A stretch of 64,000 nt of DNA from Acidovorax sp. 106 (GCF_003663825.1 NZ_RCCC01000001.1:3356501-3420500), one strand, 5' to 3'; positions 17,540 to 26,396 are shown, counted from the stretch's first letter. Notes: generated by a model not told the origin, from the sequence alone. Numbers and translations are program-made.

Positions 17540-18307
17540 TCAAGGCCGTGGAGCCTTCATCCAGCCCGCCATCCCATCCACCGCCTCGCGCTCCATGCCA
17601 ATGAAGCCGTGCCAGTGCAGCGCCTCGCACACATGGCCCGTGGGGTTTGCGCCGCCATTGAGCATGATCTCCTTCTTGACCGGCGCGTTCGTCAGCCCGC
17701 GCAAGATCGCAGGCACCTCGTGTGGTTTGCACAACGGGCAGGCGTCCTGGGCATGGTGCATCACTAGCACCGGCACCCGGATGCGGTCCAGCGCCTGCTT
17801 GGGGATGGCCCCAGGTTTTTGGTCGCTGACCACACTGGCTGTCAGCACCAGCCCCGCCATCTCGCCGGGCAGATGAATCGCCGCCGCCGTGGCAGAAATC
17901 GTGCCCCGGCTGGTGCCCACCAGCCACACGGGTGCATCCGCCTTGTGCTTCACAAACTCCAGCACCTTGTGCACATCGGCCATGTGCGTCTCGCTGATCC
18001 GGTCGGCATAGCCCAGGTCCTGCGTGTCGCTGGGCCGGCCGAAGATGGCCACATTGAACCCGTTGGCCACAAAGTAGGGCGCAGAGCGCACCAGAAAATT
18101 CTGCCCCGTGGCCCTGCCTGCCTCCACCTTGCCAAAGCCCCCAGCCCCTCCAGGAAACAGCAGCACCGTGGCGTTAGCGCCAGGCACTGCCTCCCAGAAC
18201 AGCGTAGTCGTGACGCCATCGCGGGTCGGCACTTTCAGCAAGCTGCCCTCGGCGTGGCACAAGGCTGCCAGCGCCCAAAGGGCAAGGGTGGTCAATAGCT
18301 TGGTCAT
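17540..18307 (-). CDS. Exported alpha/beta hydrolase
   Basis: This 255-aa protein has a signal peptide (MTKLLTTLALWALAALCHA), an oxyanion-hole-like FPGGAGG near residue 52, a nucleophile elbow GTSRG near 130, an acid residue in HHAQDACPLC near 188 and a plausible catalytic histidine in EALHWHGFIG near 235, the alpha/beta hydrolase order. The CPLC pair close to the acid could form a disulfide in the periplasm. Substrate cannot be told. The gene is alone between the coiled-coil protein and a MarR gene, both on separate transcripts. Confidence 0.82.
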   Translation of the reverse strand: MTKLLTTLALWALAALCHAEGSLLKVPTRDGVTTTLFWEAVPGANATVLLFPGGAGGFGKVEAGRATGQNFLVRSAPYFVANGFNVAIFGRPSDTQDLGYADRISETHMADVHKVLEFVKHKADAPVWLVGTSRGTISATAAAIHLPGEMAGLVLTASVVSDQKPGAIPKQALDRIRVPVLVMHHAQDACPLCKPHEVPAILRGLTNAPVKKEIMLNGGANPTGHVCEALHWHGFIGMEREAVDGMAGWMKAPRP

Positions 18308-18377
18308 TCAAGTCGGGGCAAAACAAGGCCAGGCATGGATTGCCGCGTGATCTATGCAGTAGACAGGGGTAAAGAGT

Positions 18378-18920
18378 CTATTTAGCCTGCTGCCGCTCGG
18401 CTGCGTCCCGGTACGCCAGCAAAAAACCGTCCGACGCCACCTGATCTGCCAGTGCCCTCAGCAGGCCTGCAGACTCAGGCCCCAGCACCTCTTCCACGCG
18501 GTGGTTCACGGCAGACCACGCCTGCAAAGCCTGCTTGAGTCGGGCCTTGCCCTGCTCGGTGAGTGCAGCACGCTTGGTGCGTTTGTCTTGGGCATCCGGC
18601 TGCAGGGCGACGAGCCCATCGCGCACCAAAGGCCTTAGCGCATGCGTCAATGCCGAAATCTGTATCGCGAGCGCGCCAGCCAACTCCAGCAGCGTGGGGC
18701 CCAGGGCCGTTTGAACATCGGTCATCTGGTCGATCGTGCCCGCCAGGGTGACTTGGGTTGCTTTCAAGTCCACACACTCCGCAGCCTCGTCGTACAGATA
18801 TGCCAGCCTGCGGGCCGCCCGCCGGATCGAGATGTTCGTGCACGGCAAATCGCCCAGCGTTTCTCTCTGGTAGCTGCAGGGGTTTTCAGGGCCCATGTCG
18901 GTGGTCGACGGGTTTTTCAT
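18378..18920 (-). CDS. MarR family transcriptional regulator, divergent from an old-yellow-enzyme gene
   Basis: This 180-aa protein has the MarR winged-helix core: LAGALAIQISALTHALRPLVRDGLVAL (recognition helix region) followed by the wing QDKRTKRAALTEQGKARL. The N-terminus carries cysteines (PENPCSYQ, LPCTNISIRRAARRL, ECVDLKAT) that could sense electrophiles or quinones, as in several regulators of flavin oxidoreductases. It is transcribed away from the ene-reductase at 19089 across a 168-base gap holding two related palindromes, its likely operators. The ligand is inferred, not shown. Confidence 0.85.
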   Translation of the reverse strand: MKNPSTTDMGPENPCSYQRETLGDLPCTNISIRRAARRLAYLYDEAAECVDLKATQVTLAGTIDQMTDVQTALGPTLLELAGALAIQISALTHALRPLVRDGLVALQPDAQDKRTKRAALTEQGKARLKQALQAWSAVNHRVEEVLGPESAGLLRALADQVASDGFLLAYRDAAERQQAK

Positions 18921-18974
18921 CGGTCAGATTGTCCCCCAGCCTCAAGCCCCGTCCAAGCACACTCTGCTATTCAC

Positions 18975-19020
18975 TTGAGTGCTCAATGGTTTTGCCAAAT
19001 GCATATAGTTGTGCACTCAA
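18975..19020. promoter_or_regulatory. Pair of MarR-type operator palindromes
   Basis: Two near-palindromes lie between the MarR gene and the ene-reductase: TTGAGTGCTCAA at 18975-18986 and TTGTGCACTCAA at 19009-19020. They share the half-site TTGAGTGC in opposite orientations, and their centres are 34 bases apart, close to three helical turns. The spacing and location fit autoregulation by the divergent MarR protein. Confidence 0.55.
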
Positions 19021-19088
19021 CCCAGTTGCTTTGGCCTGCCAGCGCACTGCGCTCACGGCCTCTTTCCACCCTGACCACGATCCATCCC

Positions 19089-20150
19089 ATGCTATTTCAC
19101 CCTCTGCAAGTCGGCGCCCTGACACTTCCCAACCGCATCCTGCTGGCACCCCTGACGCGTGCACGCGCAGACGCGGGCCACATGCCCAACGCCATGATGG
19201 CCGAGTATTACGCCCAGCGCGCCAGCGGCGGTTTGCTCATCACCGAATGCACGATGGTGGCCCCCAACACCTCGGCTTTTATCGCAGAGCCTGGCATTTA
19301 TTCCGACGAGCAAGTTGCCGCCTGGAAGCAAGTGACATCGGCTGTGCATGCCAAGGGCGGCCGTATTTTCATGCAAATCTGGCACGCAGGCCGGGCCGCG
19401 CACCCTGCCATCAACGACGGTGCACGCACCGTCTCGTCCACCGCCACGCCAGTGGAGGGCGACATCCACACCCCCACGGGCAAGGTGCCGCACGTACCCG
19501 CCCATGTGCTCACAGAAACTGAAATTCCCGCCATCGTGGCTGCCTTCGTCCAGGGCGCCAAAAACGCCATTGCCGCAGGCTTTGACGGCGTGGAAGTGCA
19601 CGGCGCCAACGGCTATCTCATCGATCAGTTTTTGCGCGATGGCGCGAACGACCGCACCGACGGCTACGGCGGCTCCATGGAAAACCGCGCACGCTTCCTG
19701 TTTGAAGTGCTGACTGCCGTGACCGCTGCCATCGGCAGCGACCGCGTCGGCCTGCGCCTGTCGCCCCTGAACAGCTTCAACAGCATGAAAGACAGCGATC
19801 CCGTGGCCCTGATCGGCTTCCTGGCTGAAAAGCTCAACGCCTACAAGCTGGCCTATCTGCACGTCATGCGCGCAGACTTCCTCCAAGCCCAGCACGGTGA
19901 TGTGATGACCGTGGCACGCGCCAAGTACCAAGGCGTGCTGGTCGGCAACATGGGCTACACCGCCGAAGAAGCCACCCAGGCCATTGCCGACGGCAAGCTC
20001 GATGCAGTGGCCTTTGGCACCAGCTTCTTGGCCAACCCCGATCTGCCCGCACGCATCAAGGCCGGCGCGCCACTGAATGCGCCCGACGCCAATACGTTCT
20101 ATACGCCTGGCCCTGTCGGCTACACCGACTACCCCACGATGGCGGCGTAA
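19089..20150 (+). CDS. Old yellow enzyme family alkene reductase (NemA-like)
   Basis: This 353-aa FMN-dependent enzyme reduces activated C=C bonds of enones, nitro-compounds or other electrophiles with NAD(P)H. The N-terminal LFHPLQVGALTLPNRILLAPLTR, the IWHAGRAAHP segment, EVHGANGYLIDQFLRDGANDRTDGYGGSMENR with the catalytic His-Ala-Asn type site, and the phosphate-binding GNMGYT and AVAFGTSFLANPD segments are all present. The length equals E. coli NemA. The start is ATG 19089; the longer open frame runs into the divergent regulator. Expression is probably controlled by the MarR protein through the operators at 18975-19020. Confidence 0.95.
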   Translation: MLFHPLQVGALTLPNRILLAPLTRARADAGHMPNAMMAEYYAQRASGGLLITECTMVAPNTSAFIAEPGIYSDEQVAAWKQVTSAVHAKGGRIFMQIWHAGRAAHPAINDGARTVSSTATPVEGDIHTPTGKVPHVPAHVLTETEIPAIVAAFVQGAKNAIAAGFDGVEVHGANGYLIDQFLRDGANDRTDGYGGSMENRARFLFEVLTAVTAAIGSDRVGLRLSPLNSFNSMKDSDPVALIGFLAEKLNAYKLAYLHVMRADFLQAQHGDVMTVARAKYQGVLVGNMGYTAEEATQAIADGKLDAVAFGTSFLANPDLPARIKAGAPLNAPDANTFYTPGPVGYTDYPTMAA

Positions 20151-20227
20151 GCCACCTTCTCGCGCTGCCGCGCGCAGCGCTGCGGTGAACGCGCCCGGCG
20201 CTAGCTGAAGTTGCGCGAAGGCCAAAG

Positions 20228-20264
20228 AAAAAGCCCTGCCACAGTGAAGTGGCAGGGCTTTTTT
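20228..20264 (+). terminator. Rho-independent terminator after the alkene reductase gene
   Basis: A 15-bp stem (AAAAAGCCCTGCCAC at 20228-20242 paired with 20249-20263) with loop AGTGAA ends in a T run. The A-rich 5' side makes it a plausible bidirectional terminator, which would also stop transcripts leaving the tRNA-Ser gene on the minus strand. Confidence 0.88.
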
Positions 20265-20326
20265 GTGTGGGGAGGTTGGGGCGGAGCCTTTGCTTCAACC
20301 TCAACCTGCTAATCGATAAGGGGTCC

Positions 20327-20414
20327 TGGCGGAGACTGTGAGATTCGAACTCACGGACGGTTGCCCGTCGGCAGTTTTCAAGACTGCTGGTTTAAACCAC
20401 TCACCCAAGTCTCC
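20327..20414 (-). tRNA. tRNA-Ser (anticodon UGA)
   Basis: On the minus strand the gene starts GGAGACTTGGGTGAGTGG at 20414 and ends AGTCTCCGCCA at 20327, giving a perfect 7-bp acceptor stem and an encoded CCA. The anticodon loop reads CTTGAAA, so the anticodon is TGA (reads UCN codons). A long variable arm (ACGGGCAACCGT region) marks it as tRNA-Ser, and the T-arm contains GTTCGAAT. Length is 88 nt. It lies just upstream of ureG on the same strand but is likely an independent transcript. Confidence 0.96.
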
Positions 20415-20434
20415 AGATTTGGAAGCTGCGTATT

Positions 20435-21112
20435 CTAGCTGCTTGCGCGGGCGGTTTTGGTGAGCATGCCGCGTGTCTCGATGAACGCGATGACTTCGGC
20501 CAGGCCGTCCAGTGTTTTGAGGTTGGTCATGGAGAAGGGTTTGAGGCCCTGGGCGTTGGTGCGCATGCGGGTGGTGTCGGCACGCATCACATCGAGGTTG
20601 GCGCCTACGTGGGGGGCCAGGTCGGTTTTGTTGATGACGAACAGGTCGCTTTTGGTGATGCCGGGGCCGCCTTTGCGGGGGATTTTTTCGCCCGCGGCCA
20701 CGTCGATGACGTAGATGGTGAGGTCGCTCAGCTCGGGGCTGAAGGTGGCGGCCAGGTTGTCGCCGCCGCTTTCCACAAACACGATGTCGGCGTTGGGGAA
20801 CTCGCCCAGCATGCGGTCGATGGCCTCTAAGTTGATGGAGCAGTCTTCGCGAATGGCGGTGTGGGGGCAGCCGCCGGTCTCCACGCCCAGGATGCGCTCG
20901 GCGGGCAGGGCGCCGCTGACGGTGAGCAGGCGCTGGTCTTCCTTGGTGTAGATGTCGTTGGTGATGGCGATGAGGTCGTAGTCGTCGCGCATGGCCTTGC
21001 ACAGCATCTCCAGCAGCGTGGTTTTGCCGGAGCCTACGGGGCCGCCAATGCCTACGCGCAGCGGGGGCAGGTTTTTGGTGCGGTTCGGGATGTGGTGCAG
21101 TGCGGTGGTCAT
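20435..21112 (-). CDS. ureG: Urease accessory GTPase UreG
   Basis: UreG is the GTPase that couples nucleotide hydrolysis to nickel delivery into apo-urease. The 225-aa protein shows the P-loop [13 protein letters not shown] near residue 23, the nickel-binding CPH motif in [13 protein letters not shown] near 80, [10 protein letters not shown] (Walker B region) and the guanine motif [12 protein letters not shown]. The length is typical. It is the last gene of the minus-strand urease cluster; a stem-loop repeat separates it from ureF. Confidence 0.97.
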   Translation of the reverse strand: MTTALHHIPNRTKNLPPLRVGIGGPVGSGKTTLLEMLCKAMRDDYDLIAITNDIYTKEDQRLLTVSGALPAERILGVETGGCPHTAIREDCSINLEAIDRMLGEFPNADIVFVESGGDNLAATFSPELSDLTIYVIDVAAGEKIPRKGGPGITKSDLFVINKTDLAPHVGANLDVMRADTTRMRTNAQGLKPFSMTNLKTLDGLAEVIAFIETRGMLTKTARASS

Positions 21113-21132
21113 GGTGTGTTTTGTGGCGTAAT

Positions 21133-21183
21133 TTGCTATTAAATAGATAGCTTCTAGCGCTTATATTGCTTGCGCTAGGAGCG
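21133..21183 (+). repeat. Stem-loop repeat family A, copy 3
   Basis: TTGCTATTAAATAGATAGCTT is followed by CTAGCGC-loop-GCGCTAG and GAGC. It occupies the short gap between ureF (minus strand, stop at 21175) and ureG (start at 21112) and overlaps the final codons of ureF. The stem is shorter than in copy 2. Confidence 0.82.
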
Positions 21184-21894
21184 AAAAAGCCTTGAATATT
21201 GCACTTCGTGCTGGGCGCTTAGGATGGCCAGCATGGGCGAGAAGGCCTGGCGCTCGCTGTCCATCAGGCCGATGGCGTGGTCTGCGGCGGGCGGAATGGC
21301 GTCTGCCAGCCGGGCCAGGATGCGCTGGCCTGCGCTTTGGCCCAGCTGCATGGATTTGAGGGCGGCCTGCACCATGTTCTCGGCCCAGCCAAAGGCGTAG
21401 GCCAGCAGCACATCGCGCACGGGGGCTTGGGTGACGGAGGCGGCCAGAGCAAACGCCACGGGGTAGGTGGGGGGCAAGGCGGCCAAGTGGCGCACGGCGG
21501 GCATCAGGGCCTCGTCGCCTTGGTACTGGTTGCGCAGCCAGTCGGCCATCGAGCGGCCCATTTGCTCGGTTTGCAGGCGCAGCTCGCTCGTTTCGCGGGT
21601 GTGCAGCACCCAGTCGTTGAGTTCGCGCACATGCGCCAGGTCGCCGCCGTGGCCGCGCCGCCAGGCACCTACGGCCTTGGCGATGAGGGCCATGTCGCCA
21701 CGGGCCTGGGTGATGTGCAGCTGGTCCAGCAGCCAGTCGCCTACGGCGGCTTCGCTGGCGAGGCCCGCGTTTTCAATGGCGCTTTCCAGCCCTTCGGAAT
21801 ACGAAAAACCGCCCACGGGCAGCGCTGGGGAGGCCAGCCACATCAGCTGCAAGAAGCTGGCGGCGGGCAGGGGCGTGGGGCGGTCGGTGCGCAT
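21175..21894 (-). CDS. ureF: Urease accessory protein UreF
   Basis: UreF acts with UreD and UreG as a checkpoint in the urease activation complex. The 239-aa helical protein begins with [27 protein letters not shown], the hallmark of the family, and has a conserved [33 protein letters not shown] segment near residues 160-195 (quoted in part) and the C-terminal [12 protein letters not shown]. Its 3' end overlaps a repeat. UreF normally needs UreD, yet no ureD gene is found in the window. Confidence 0.95.
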   Translation of the reverse strand: MRTDRPTPLPAASFLQLMWLASPALPVGGFSYSEGLESAIENAGLASEAAVGDWLLDQLHITQARGDMALIAKAVGAWRRGHGGDLAHVRELNDWVLHTRETSELRLQTEQMGRSMADWLRNQYQGDEALMPAVRHLAALPPTYPVAFALAASVTQAPVRDVLLAYAFGWAENMVQAALKSMQLGQSAGQRILARLADAIPPAADHAIGLMDSERQAFSPMLAILSAQHEVQYSRLFRS

Positions 21895-21958
21895 GGTGGC
21901 GGTGGGTTAGCCCAGTGGCTGGGGGTGTGGGGCGAGGTGGCGCGTGGAGCACGCCCTG

Positions 21959-22034
21959 GCTTCGACAGGCTCAGCCCGAACGGATGGAGTGGGCTCGACG
22001 GGTGCCCTGGCTTCGACGGGCTCAGCCCGAACGG
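21959..22034 (+). repeat. Repeat family B (REP-like), tandem pair
   Basis: Two copies of a 25-base sequence containing TTCGACAGGCTCAGCCCGAA (second copy with one change, GACGGGC) lie at 21959-21983 and 22010-22034 in direct orientation. They fill the gap between ureF and ureE. The same sequence occurs at 26882, 61531, 61574, 62395 and 62439. Confidence 0.88.
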
Positions 22035-22069
22035 AGAGGGGGTTGCGCTGCGTGCGGCCCATTGCCAGC

Positions 22070-22756
22070 TCAGTGGTCGTGGTTGCAGTGGGGGCCGTGC
22101 ACATGCCCTTGGGCGACCACCGGGATGGATACGGTGCGCCCACGGGCAGGGGCTGCGGCAGTTGCAGCGGGGGCGCTGGCATGGCTGTGATCGTGGCTTT
22201 GCCCATGATCGTGGGCATGTGAGTGTGGATGGTCGGGGTCGTGACCGTGGTGATGGTCGTGCCCATGTCCATGACCCCCGTGGTGGTGCCCGCCGCCATG
22301 CCCTGCGGCATACGCACCGCCTTCGGGTTCAAACGCCAGGTGCTGCTCGGTCACGATCAGGTGCATGGCGCGCAGCATGTCGGCCAGCACATGGTCGGGT
22401 TCGATCTTGAGGTGGTCGGGCTGTAGCTCGATGGGCACATGGCGATTGCCCAGGTGGTAGGCGGCGCGGGTCAGGTCAAACGCAGTGCCGTGTTGTTGGC
22501 AGTGGGTGATGACCAGCACCGGCTGCGGTGCTGCGACCACGCGGACCAGCGAGCCGTCTTCGGCCACCAGCACATCGCCGCCGCGCACAAAGGTGCCACG
22601 CGGCAAGAAAACGCCCAGCTCGCGCCCGGCCGAGTCGGTGGTGGAAAAGCGGCTTTTTTGGCGCACGTCCCAGTCGAGTTCGACGGTGCTGGCGCGCTTG
22701 AGCAGCACGGGGGCCAGGCCTTGGCTTTGGGGGATGAGTTTGGAAACCTGGATCAT
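22070..22756 (-). CDS. ureE: Urease accessory nickel chaperone UreE
   Basis: UreE binds nickel and hands it to UreG for urease assembly. The 228-aa protein has the N-terminal peptide-binding domain (LDWDVRQKSRFSTTDSAGRELGVFLPRG), the metal-binding domain with GNRHVPIEL, DHVLADMLRAM, and an exceptionally His-rich tail from about residue 150 (runs such as HGGGHHHGGHGHGHD and HPHSHAHDHGQ), ending HVHGPHCNHDH. At 228 aa it is longer than E. coli-type UreE (about 150-160) because of that tail, so nickel storage capacity may be high. A GNAT gene separates it from ureC. Confidence 0.96.
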   Translation of the reverse strand: MIQVSKLIPQSQGLAPVLLKRASTVELDWDVRQKSRFSTTDSAGRELGVFLPRGTFVRGGDVLVAEDGSLVRVVAAPQPVLVITHCQQHGTAFDLTRAAYHLGNRHVPIELQPDHLKIEPDHVLADMLRAMHLIVTEQHLAFEPEGGAYAAGHGGGHHHGGHGHGHDHHHGHDPDHPHSHAHDHGQSHDHSHASAPAATAAAPARGRTVSIPVVAQGHVHGPHCNHDH

Positions 22757-22888
22757 GGTGGTGCGGTCGGTATAGGGGTGTTGCTCGGGCTGCGGCTCGG
22801 GTGGGGTGTCAGACCCTGGGCGTGACAGTGTGTGCTGCCCGCATTGTGGCGCCGCCTGGCCATGCCCCGGTGCAACAGTGCCAATGTT

Positions 22889-23386
22889 CTAAAGCGCCCG
22901 TGTCATGAAGCGGCTGTGCGGGTCTGGGCCATAGCTGCCAAAGGGCTCGCAGTCGATAAAGCCGTAGCGCAGGTAGAGCTGGTGTGCAGGCTCAAAAAAC
23001 GGCTGGCTGCCTGTTTCCAGGCTGATGCGCTCGTAGCCCAGGTCTACCGCCTGGCCCAGGATATGTTCTAGCACCGCGCGGCCCACGCCCTGGCCGCGCA
23101 CCGCCGCTGCAGTGCGCATGGACTTCAGCTCGGCATGCCCGTCGCCCAGGTGTTTGAGGGCGCCTGTGCCCACCAGCCGGCCCGGGGCGGCGGCAGCGTC
23201 GTCAGGCAGCCAAGCGGTCCAGAAGCGGATTTCGGGCTGGCGCAGCCGGACCATGTCCAGCGCGTGCACGCTTTCGGGGGGCGAGGTGGCGCGCATGTCC
23301 CGCAGGTGCTCCTCCATGAACGCCTCGATGCGCGGGTCGCTCAGGTCGTCCAGGCGAATGTGTAGCAAGGTGGGGTGGGTAGCCAT
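22889..23386 (-). CDS. GNAT family N-acetyltransferase inserted in the urease cluster
   Basis: This 165-aa protein shows the GNAT acetyl-CoA site: MRTAAAVRGQGVGRAVLEHILGQA, with the RGQGVG pyrophosphate loop, followed by LETGSQPFFEPAHQLYLRYGF, the C-terminal motif B. The substrate is unknown. I chose ATG 23386 (MATHPTLLHIRLDDL), because the longer frame runs into the 3' end of ureC. It starts 7 bases after the ureC stop and is surely cotranscribed with the urease genes, although GNAT proteins have no known role in urease maturation. Confidence 0.85.
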   Translation of the reverse strand: MATHPTLLHIRLDDLSDPRIEAFMEEHLRDMRATSPPESVHALDMVRLRQPEIRFWTAWLPDDAAAAPGRLVGTGALKHLGDGHAELKSMRTAAAVRGQGVGRAVLEHILGQAVDLGYERISLETGSQPFFEPAHQLYLRYGFIDCEPFGSYGPDPHSRFMTRAL

Positions 23387-23393
23387 GCGTTGC

Positions 23394-25139
23394 TCAGAAC
23401 AAAAAGTAGCGCTGGGCCATGGGCAGCACGGTGGCGGGTTCGCAGGTGAGCAGCTGGCCGTCGGCACGCACGGTGTAGGTTTGCGCGTCGATTTCCATCT
23501 TGGGCGTGTAGCTGTTGTGCACCATGTGCTGCTTGCGCACGCTGCGAATATTGCGCACGGCAGACAGCCGCTTGGTCAGGCCAAAGCGCTCGCCAATGCC
23601 TGCGTTCAGCCCTGCTTGCGAGACAAAGGTGAGCGAGGTCTTGGCCACGGCCCCGCCAAATGCGCCAAACATGGGCCGGTAGTGCACCGGCTGCGGCGTG
23701 GGGATGGATGCATTCGGGTCACCCATAGCGGCCATGGCGATGAGCCCGCCCTTCAAGATGAGCGCGGGCTTCACACCAAAGAACGCGGGTTTCCAGATCA
23801 CGATGTCGGCCCACTTGCCCACTTCGAGCGAACCCACTTCATGGGCAATGCCGTGGGCAATGGCGGGGTTGATGGTGTACTTGGCCACGTAGCGCTTGAT
23901 GCGGAAGTTGTCGTTGCGCTGCAGGATTTCGGCCAGCTCATCGCGGCCTGCAGTGGGGGCCAGCCAGCCGCGCTGCACCTTCATCTTGTGCGCTGTCTGC
24001 CAGGTGCGCAGGATGACCTCGCCCACACGGCCCATGGCCTGGCTGTCGCTGCTCATCATGCTGATAGCGCCCAGGTCGTGCAGGATGTCTTCGGCGGCAA
24101 TCGTCTCTTTGCGGATGCGGCTTTCGGCAAAGGCCAGGTCTTCGGCAATGCTGGCATCGAGGTGGTGGCACACCATGAGCATGTCCACATGCTCGTCCAG
24201 CGTGTTGTGCGTGTAGGGCATGGTGGGGTTGGTGGACGATGGCAGGAAGTTGTCCTCGCCCACCACGCGCAGGATGTCGGGCGCGTGCCCGCCGCCTGCG
24301 CCTTCGGTGTGGAAGGCGCAGATGCCGCGCCCGGCCACGGCGGCAATGGTGTTCTCTACAAAGCCCGATTCGTTGAGCGTGTCGCTGTGAATGGCCACCT
24401 GCGTGTCGGTCTCGTCCGCCACGTCCAGGCAGTTGCTGATGGCCGAGGGCGTGGTGCCCCAGTCTTCGTGCAGCTTGAGGCCGATGGCGCCCGCGTTGAT
24501 CTGCTCGTGCAGCGCATCGGGCAGGCTGGCGTTGCCTTTGCCCAAAAAGCCGATGTTCATCGGGAAGGCATCGGCCGCTTGCAGCATGCGCTCCATGTTG
24601 AAGGGGCCTGACGTGCAGGTGGTGGCCAGCGTGCCCGTGGCGGGGCCGGTGCCGCCGCCCAGTATGGTGGTCACGCCACTGGCCAAGGCTTCCTCAATCT
24701 GCTGCGGGCAGATGAAGTGGATGTGGCTGTCGATACCGCCTGCGGTGACGATGTTGCCCTCGCAGCTGATGACCTCGGTGCCGGGGCCGATGATGATGTC
24801 TACGCCCGGCTGGGTGTCGGGGTTGCCTGCCTTGCCGATGGCGGCGATGCGGCCTGCCTTGAGGCCAATGTCGGCCTTGAAGATGCCGGTGTGGTCAATC
24901 ACCAAGGCGTTGGTCAGTACGGTGTCTACCGCCCCTTGTGCATTGGTGCGCTGGCTTTGGGCCATGCCGTCGCGGATGGTTTTGCCGCCGCCAAACTTCA
25001 CTTCTTCACCGTAGCTGCCCGCGCGCAAGGTGTAGTCGGCCTCGACTTCAAGGATGAGTTCGGTGTCGGCCAGGCGCAGGCGGTCGCCCACGGTGGGGCC
25101 GAACATTTCGGCGTAGGCGCGTCGTCCAATGGTTGCCAT
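23394..25139 (-). CDS. ureC: Urease subunit alpha
   Basis: UreC holds the binuclear nickel site that hydrolyses urea to ammonia and carbamate. The protein is 581 aa from ATG 25139 ([20 protein letters not shown]); an in-frame ATG 15 bases upstream is possible. Seen are the metal ligands [14 protein letters not shown] near residue 130, the carbamylated-lysine motif [12 protein letters not shown] near 215, [12 protein letters not shown] near 270, and the flap MVCHHLD near 315. The length is slightly above the usual 567-573 aa. The subunits appear as separate ureA, ureB and ureC genes, with hupE between ureA and ureB. Confidence 0.97.
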   Translation of the reverse strand: MATIGRRAYAEMFGPTVGDRLRLADTELILEVEADYTLRAGSYGEEVKFGGGKTIRDGMAQSQRTNAQGAVDTVLTNALVIDHTGIFKADIGLKAGRIAAIGKAGNPDTQPGVDIIIGPGTEVISCEGNIVTAGGIDSHIHFICPQQIEEALASGVTTILGGGTGPATGTLATTCTSGPFNMERMLQAADAFPMNIGFLGKGNASLPDALHEQINAGAIGLKLHEDWGTTPSAISNCLDVADETDTQVAIHSDTLNESGFVENTIAAVAGRGICAFHTEGAGGGHAPDILRVVGEDNFLPSSTNPTMPYTHNTLDEHVDMLMVCHHLDASIAEDLAFAESRIRKETIAAEDILHDLGAISMMSSDSQAMGRVGEVILRTWQTAHKMKVQRGWLAPTAGRDELAEILQRNDNFRIKRYVAKYTINPAIAHGIAHEVGSLEVGKWADIVIWKPAFFGVKPALILKGGLIAMAAMGDPNASIPTPQPVHYRPMFGAFGGAVAKTSLTFVSQAGLNAGIGERFGLTKRLSAVRNIRSVRKQHMVHNSYTPKMEIDAQTYTVRADGQLLTCEPATVLPMAQRYFLF

Positions 25140-25162
25140 GGGGTTGCTCCGCAAGAACTGGA

Positions 25163-25212
25163 TACTATGTTTTTGATAGCTGCCAGCGCTTATTTATCAA
25201 GCGCTAGAGGCC
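25163..25212 (+). repeat. Stem-loop repeat family A, copy 4
   Basis: TACTATGTTTTTGATAGCTG is followed by CCAGCGCTT-atttatc-AAGCGCTAG and AGGCC. It sits between ureB and ureC (88-base gap) and may act as a processing or attenuation hairpin in the urease transcript. Confidence 0.87.
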
Positions 25213-25227
25213 GATTTGTTTCAATGT

Positions 25228-25533
25228 TCAGAGCGCGCCGTGCGTCAGGCCCTGAAAGCCGTACACCTTGCGCTCGCCCGCGTAGTCCACCAGCTCGACG
25301 GTGCGCTCCTGCCCAGGCTCAAAGCGCACGGCGGTGCCAGACGCGATGTTCAGCCGCATGCCGCGTGCAGCCGTCCGGTCAAAGCCCAGGGCGTTGTTGG
25401 TTTCGGCAAAGTGGTAGTGCGAGCCGACTTGAATGGGCCGGTCGGCGGTGTTGCGCACCACCAGGGTCAAGGTGCGGCGGCCGGTGTTGAGCGGGTGCTC
25501 GCCGGGTTCGGTGATGAGTTCGCCTGGGATCAT
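25228..25533 (-). CDS. ureB: Urease subunit beta
   Basis: UreB is the 101-aa structural beta subunit of urease. It starts [22 protein letters not shown] and shows the conserved [22 protein letters not shown] and the [15 protein letters not shown] segment, plus [13 protein letters not shown] at the end. Length and order are standard. It lies between hupE/ureJ and ureC. Confidence 0.97.
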   Translation of the reverse strand: MIPGELITEPGEHPLNTGRRTLTLVVRNTADRPIQVGSHYHFAETNNALGFDRTAARGMRLNIASGTAVRFEPGQERTVELVDYAGERKVYGFQGLTHGAL

Positions 25534-25560
25534 GGTCAGTTATCCATGGTTGGGTTTACA

Positions 25561-25583
25561 CCCTCTCCCCTGGCGGGAGAGGG
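25561..25583. repeat. Perfect hairpin between ureB and hupE
   Basis: CCCTCTCCC and GGGAGAGGG form a 9-bp perfect stem around the loop CTGGC. There is no adjacent T run on either strand, so it is more likely a processing or stability hairpin, or a REP-type sequence, than a terminator. A related C-rich/G-rich hairpin lies at 57741-57771 between urtA and urtB. Confidence 0.65.
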
Positions 25584-25621
25584 GCTTGTCGGCTTGGTAA
25601 GCGCGCAGAGGGCCCGTGCCA

Positions 25622-26227
25622 TCACGCCACCTGCATCAGCAGGGCACCGCCCATCACCGCCACGGCCATGCCTGCGGTGCGGCTGATCCACACCGTGCGC
25701 TGGCGCAGCGCCCAGCCTGCGGCCAGGCCCGCGCAGTGCAGCAGCACGGTGGCTGCGAGCATGCCCACCAGGGTGGGCCAGGCACTGGCCTCGCCCGCCA
25801 GCTCCAGCCCGTGCGCCACGCCGTGGAACACGGCAAACACCCCCACGCCCAGCGCAGCCACCAGGCCCGGCACGCGCAGGCGCGACACCACCAGCAGGCC
25901 GGTGACGAGCAGCGAGGCCGCAATCATCGGCTCGACCGCAGGCACGGCCACGCCCTGCAGGCCCATCACTGCGCCCACCAGCAGCATGGTGGCAAAGCCC
26001 ACAGGACCCCAGGCCAGCTCGGGCCCGGCCTTGCGCGCTGCCAGCGCACTCCACAGGCCCACGGCCACCATGGCGGCCAGGTGGTCCAGCCCGAACAGGG
26101 GGTGTAAAAAGCCGCTGATGAAACCGCTATGACTGTGCGCTTCTACGCCTGTATGGGCGCTAGCGCTCATGGATAAAGCGCTGGCAGCTATCAGAATAAG
26201 AGCGGATTTGGTGCGAGTGGAAAGCAT
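25622..26227 (-). CDS. hupE: HupE/UreJ family nickel permease
   Basis: HupE/UreJ proteins are secondary nickel transporters found in urease and hydrogenase operons. The 201-aa protein has a signal peptide (about residues 1-24), then HTGVEAHSHSGFISGFLHPLFGLDHLAAM, which contains the conserved HPxxGxDH nickel motif, and six further transmembrane helices with FHGVAHGLE near residue 120. The start is ATG 26227. A copy of repeat family A, in reverse orientation, overlaps codons 9-24, so the hydrophobic core and cleavage site (ALSMSASA) of the signal are encoded by repeat sequence. Confidence 0.92.
   Translation of the reverse strand: MLSTRTKSALILIAASALSMSASAHTGVEAHSHSGFISGFLHPLFGLDHLAAMVAVGLWSALAARKAGPELAWGPVGFATMLLVGAVMGLQGVAVPAVEPMIAASLLVTGLLVVSRLRVPGLVAALGVGVFAVFHGVAHGLELAGEASAWPTLVGMLAATVLLHCAGLAAGWALRQRTVWISRTAGMAVAVMGGALLMQVA
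26156..26202 (-). repeat. Stem-loop repeat family A, copy 5, inside the hupE signal-peptide codons
   Basis: On the minus strand the sequence reads GCTCTTATTCTGATAGCTGC then CAGCGCTTTATCCATGAGCGC, then TAGCGCC, matching copy 4 (GATAGCTGCCAGCGCTT...AGCGCTAG). The stem is somewhat decayed by the ATG inside the loop. It is unusual among the copies in being translated. Confidence 0.75.
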
Positions 26228-26396
26228 GGGTGAATCTCCAAAAAAGGGGGCGGGCCGTGTCAGCGCCCTGGCGTCTGGTGGACAGGCGTAGTGCGAGGCG
26301 CGCTGGATTGCGCCAGTGCCACCGTGCAACTGGCTTTGCCAGGCCACCGGTTGCGTCCCCCTCGGGGTAAGGTGCCGAAGGCGACACAGGGGGGCT

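Noticed and set aside
22070..22230. His-rich coding stretch of ureE as a repeat array
   Set aside because: It is the in-frame nickel-binding tail of UreE, with irregular spacing.
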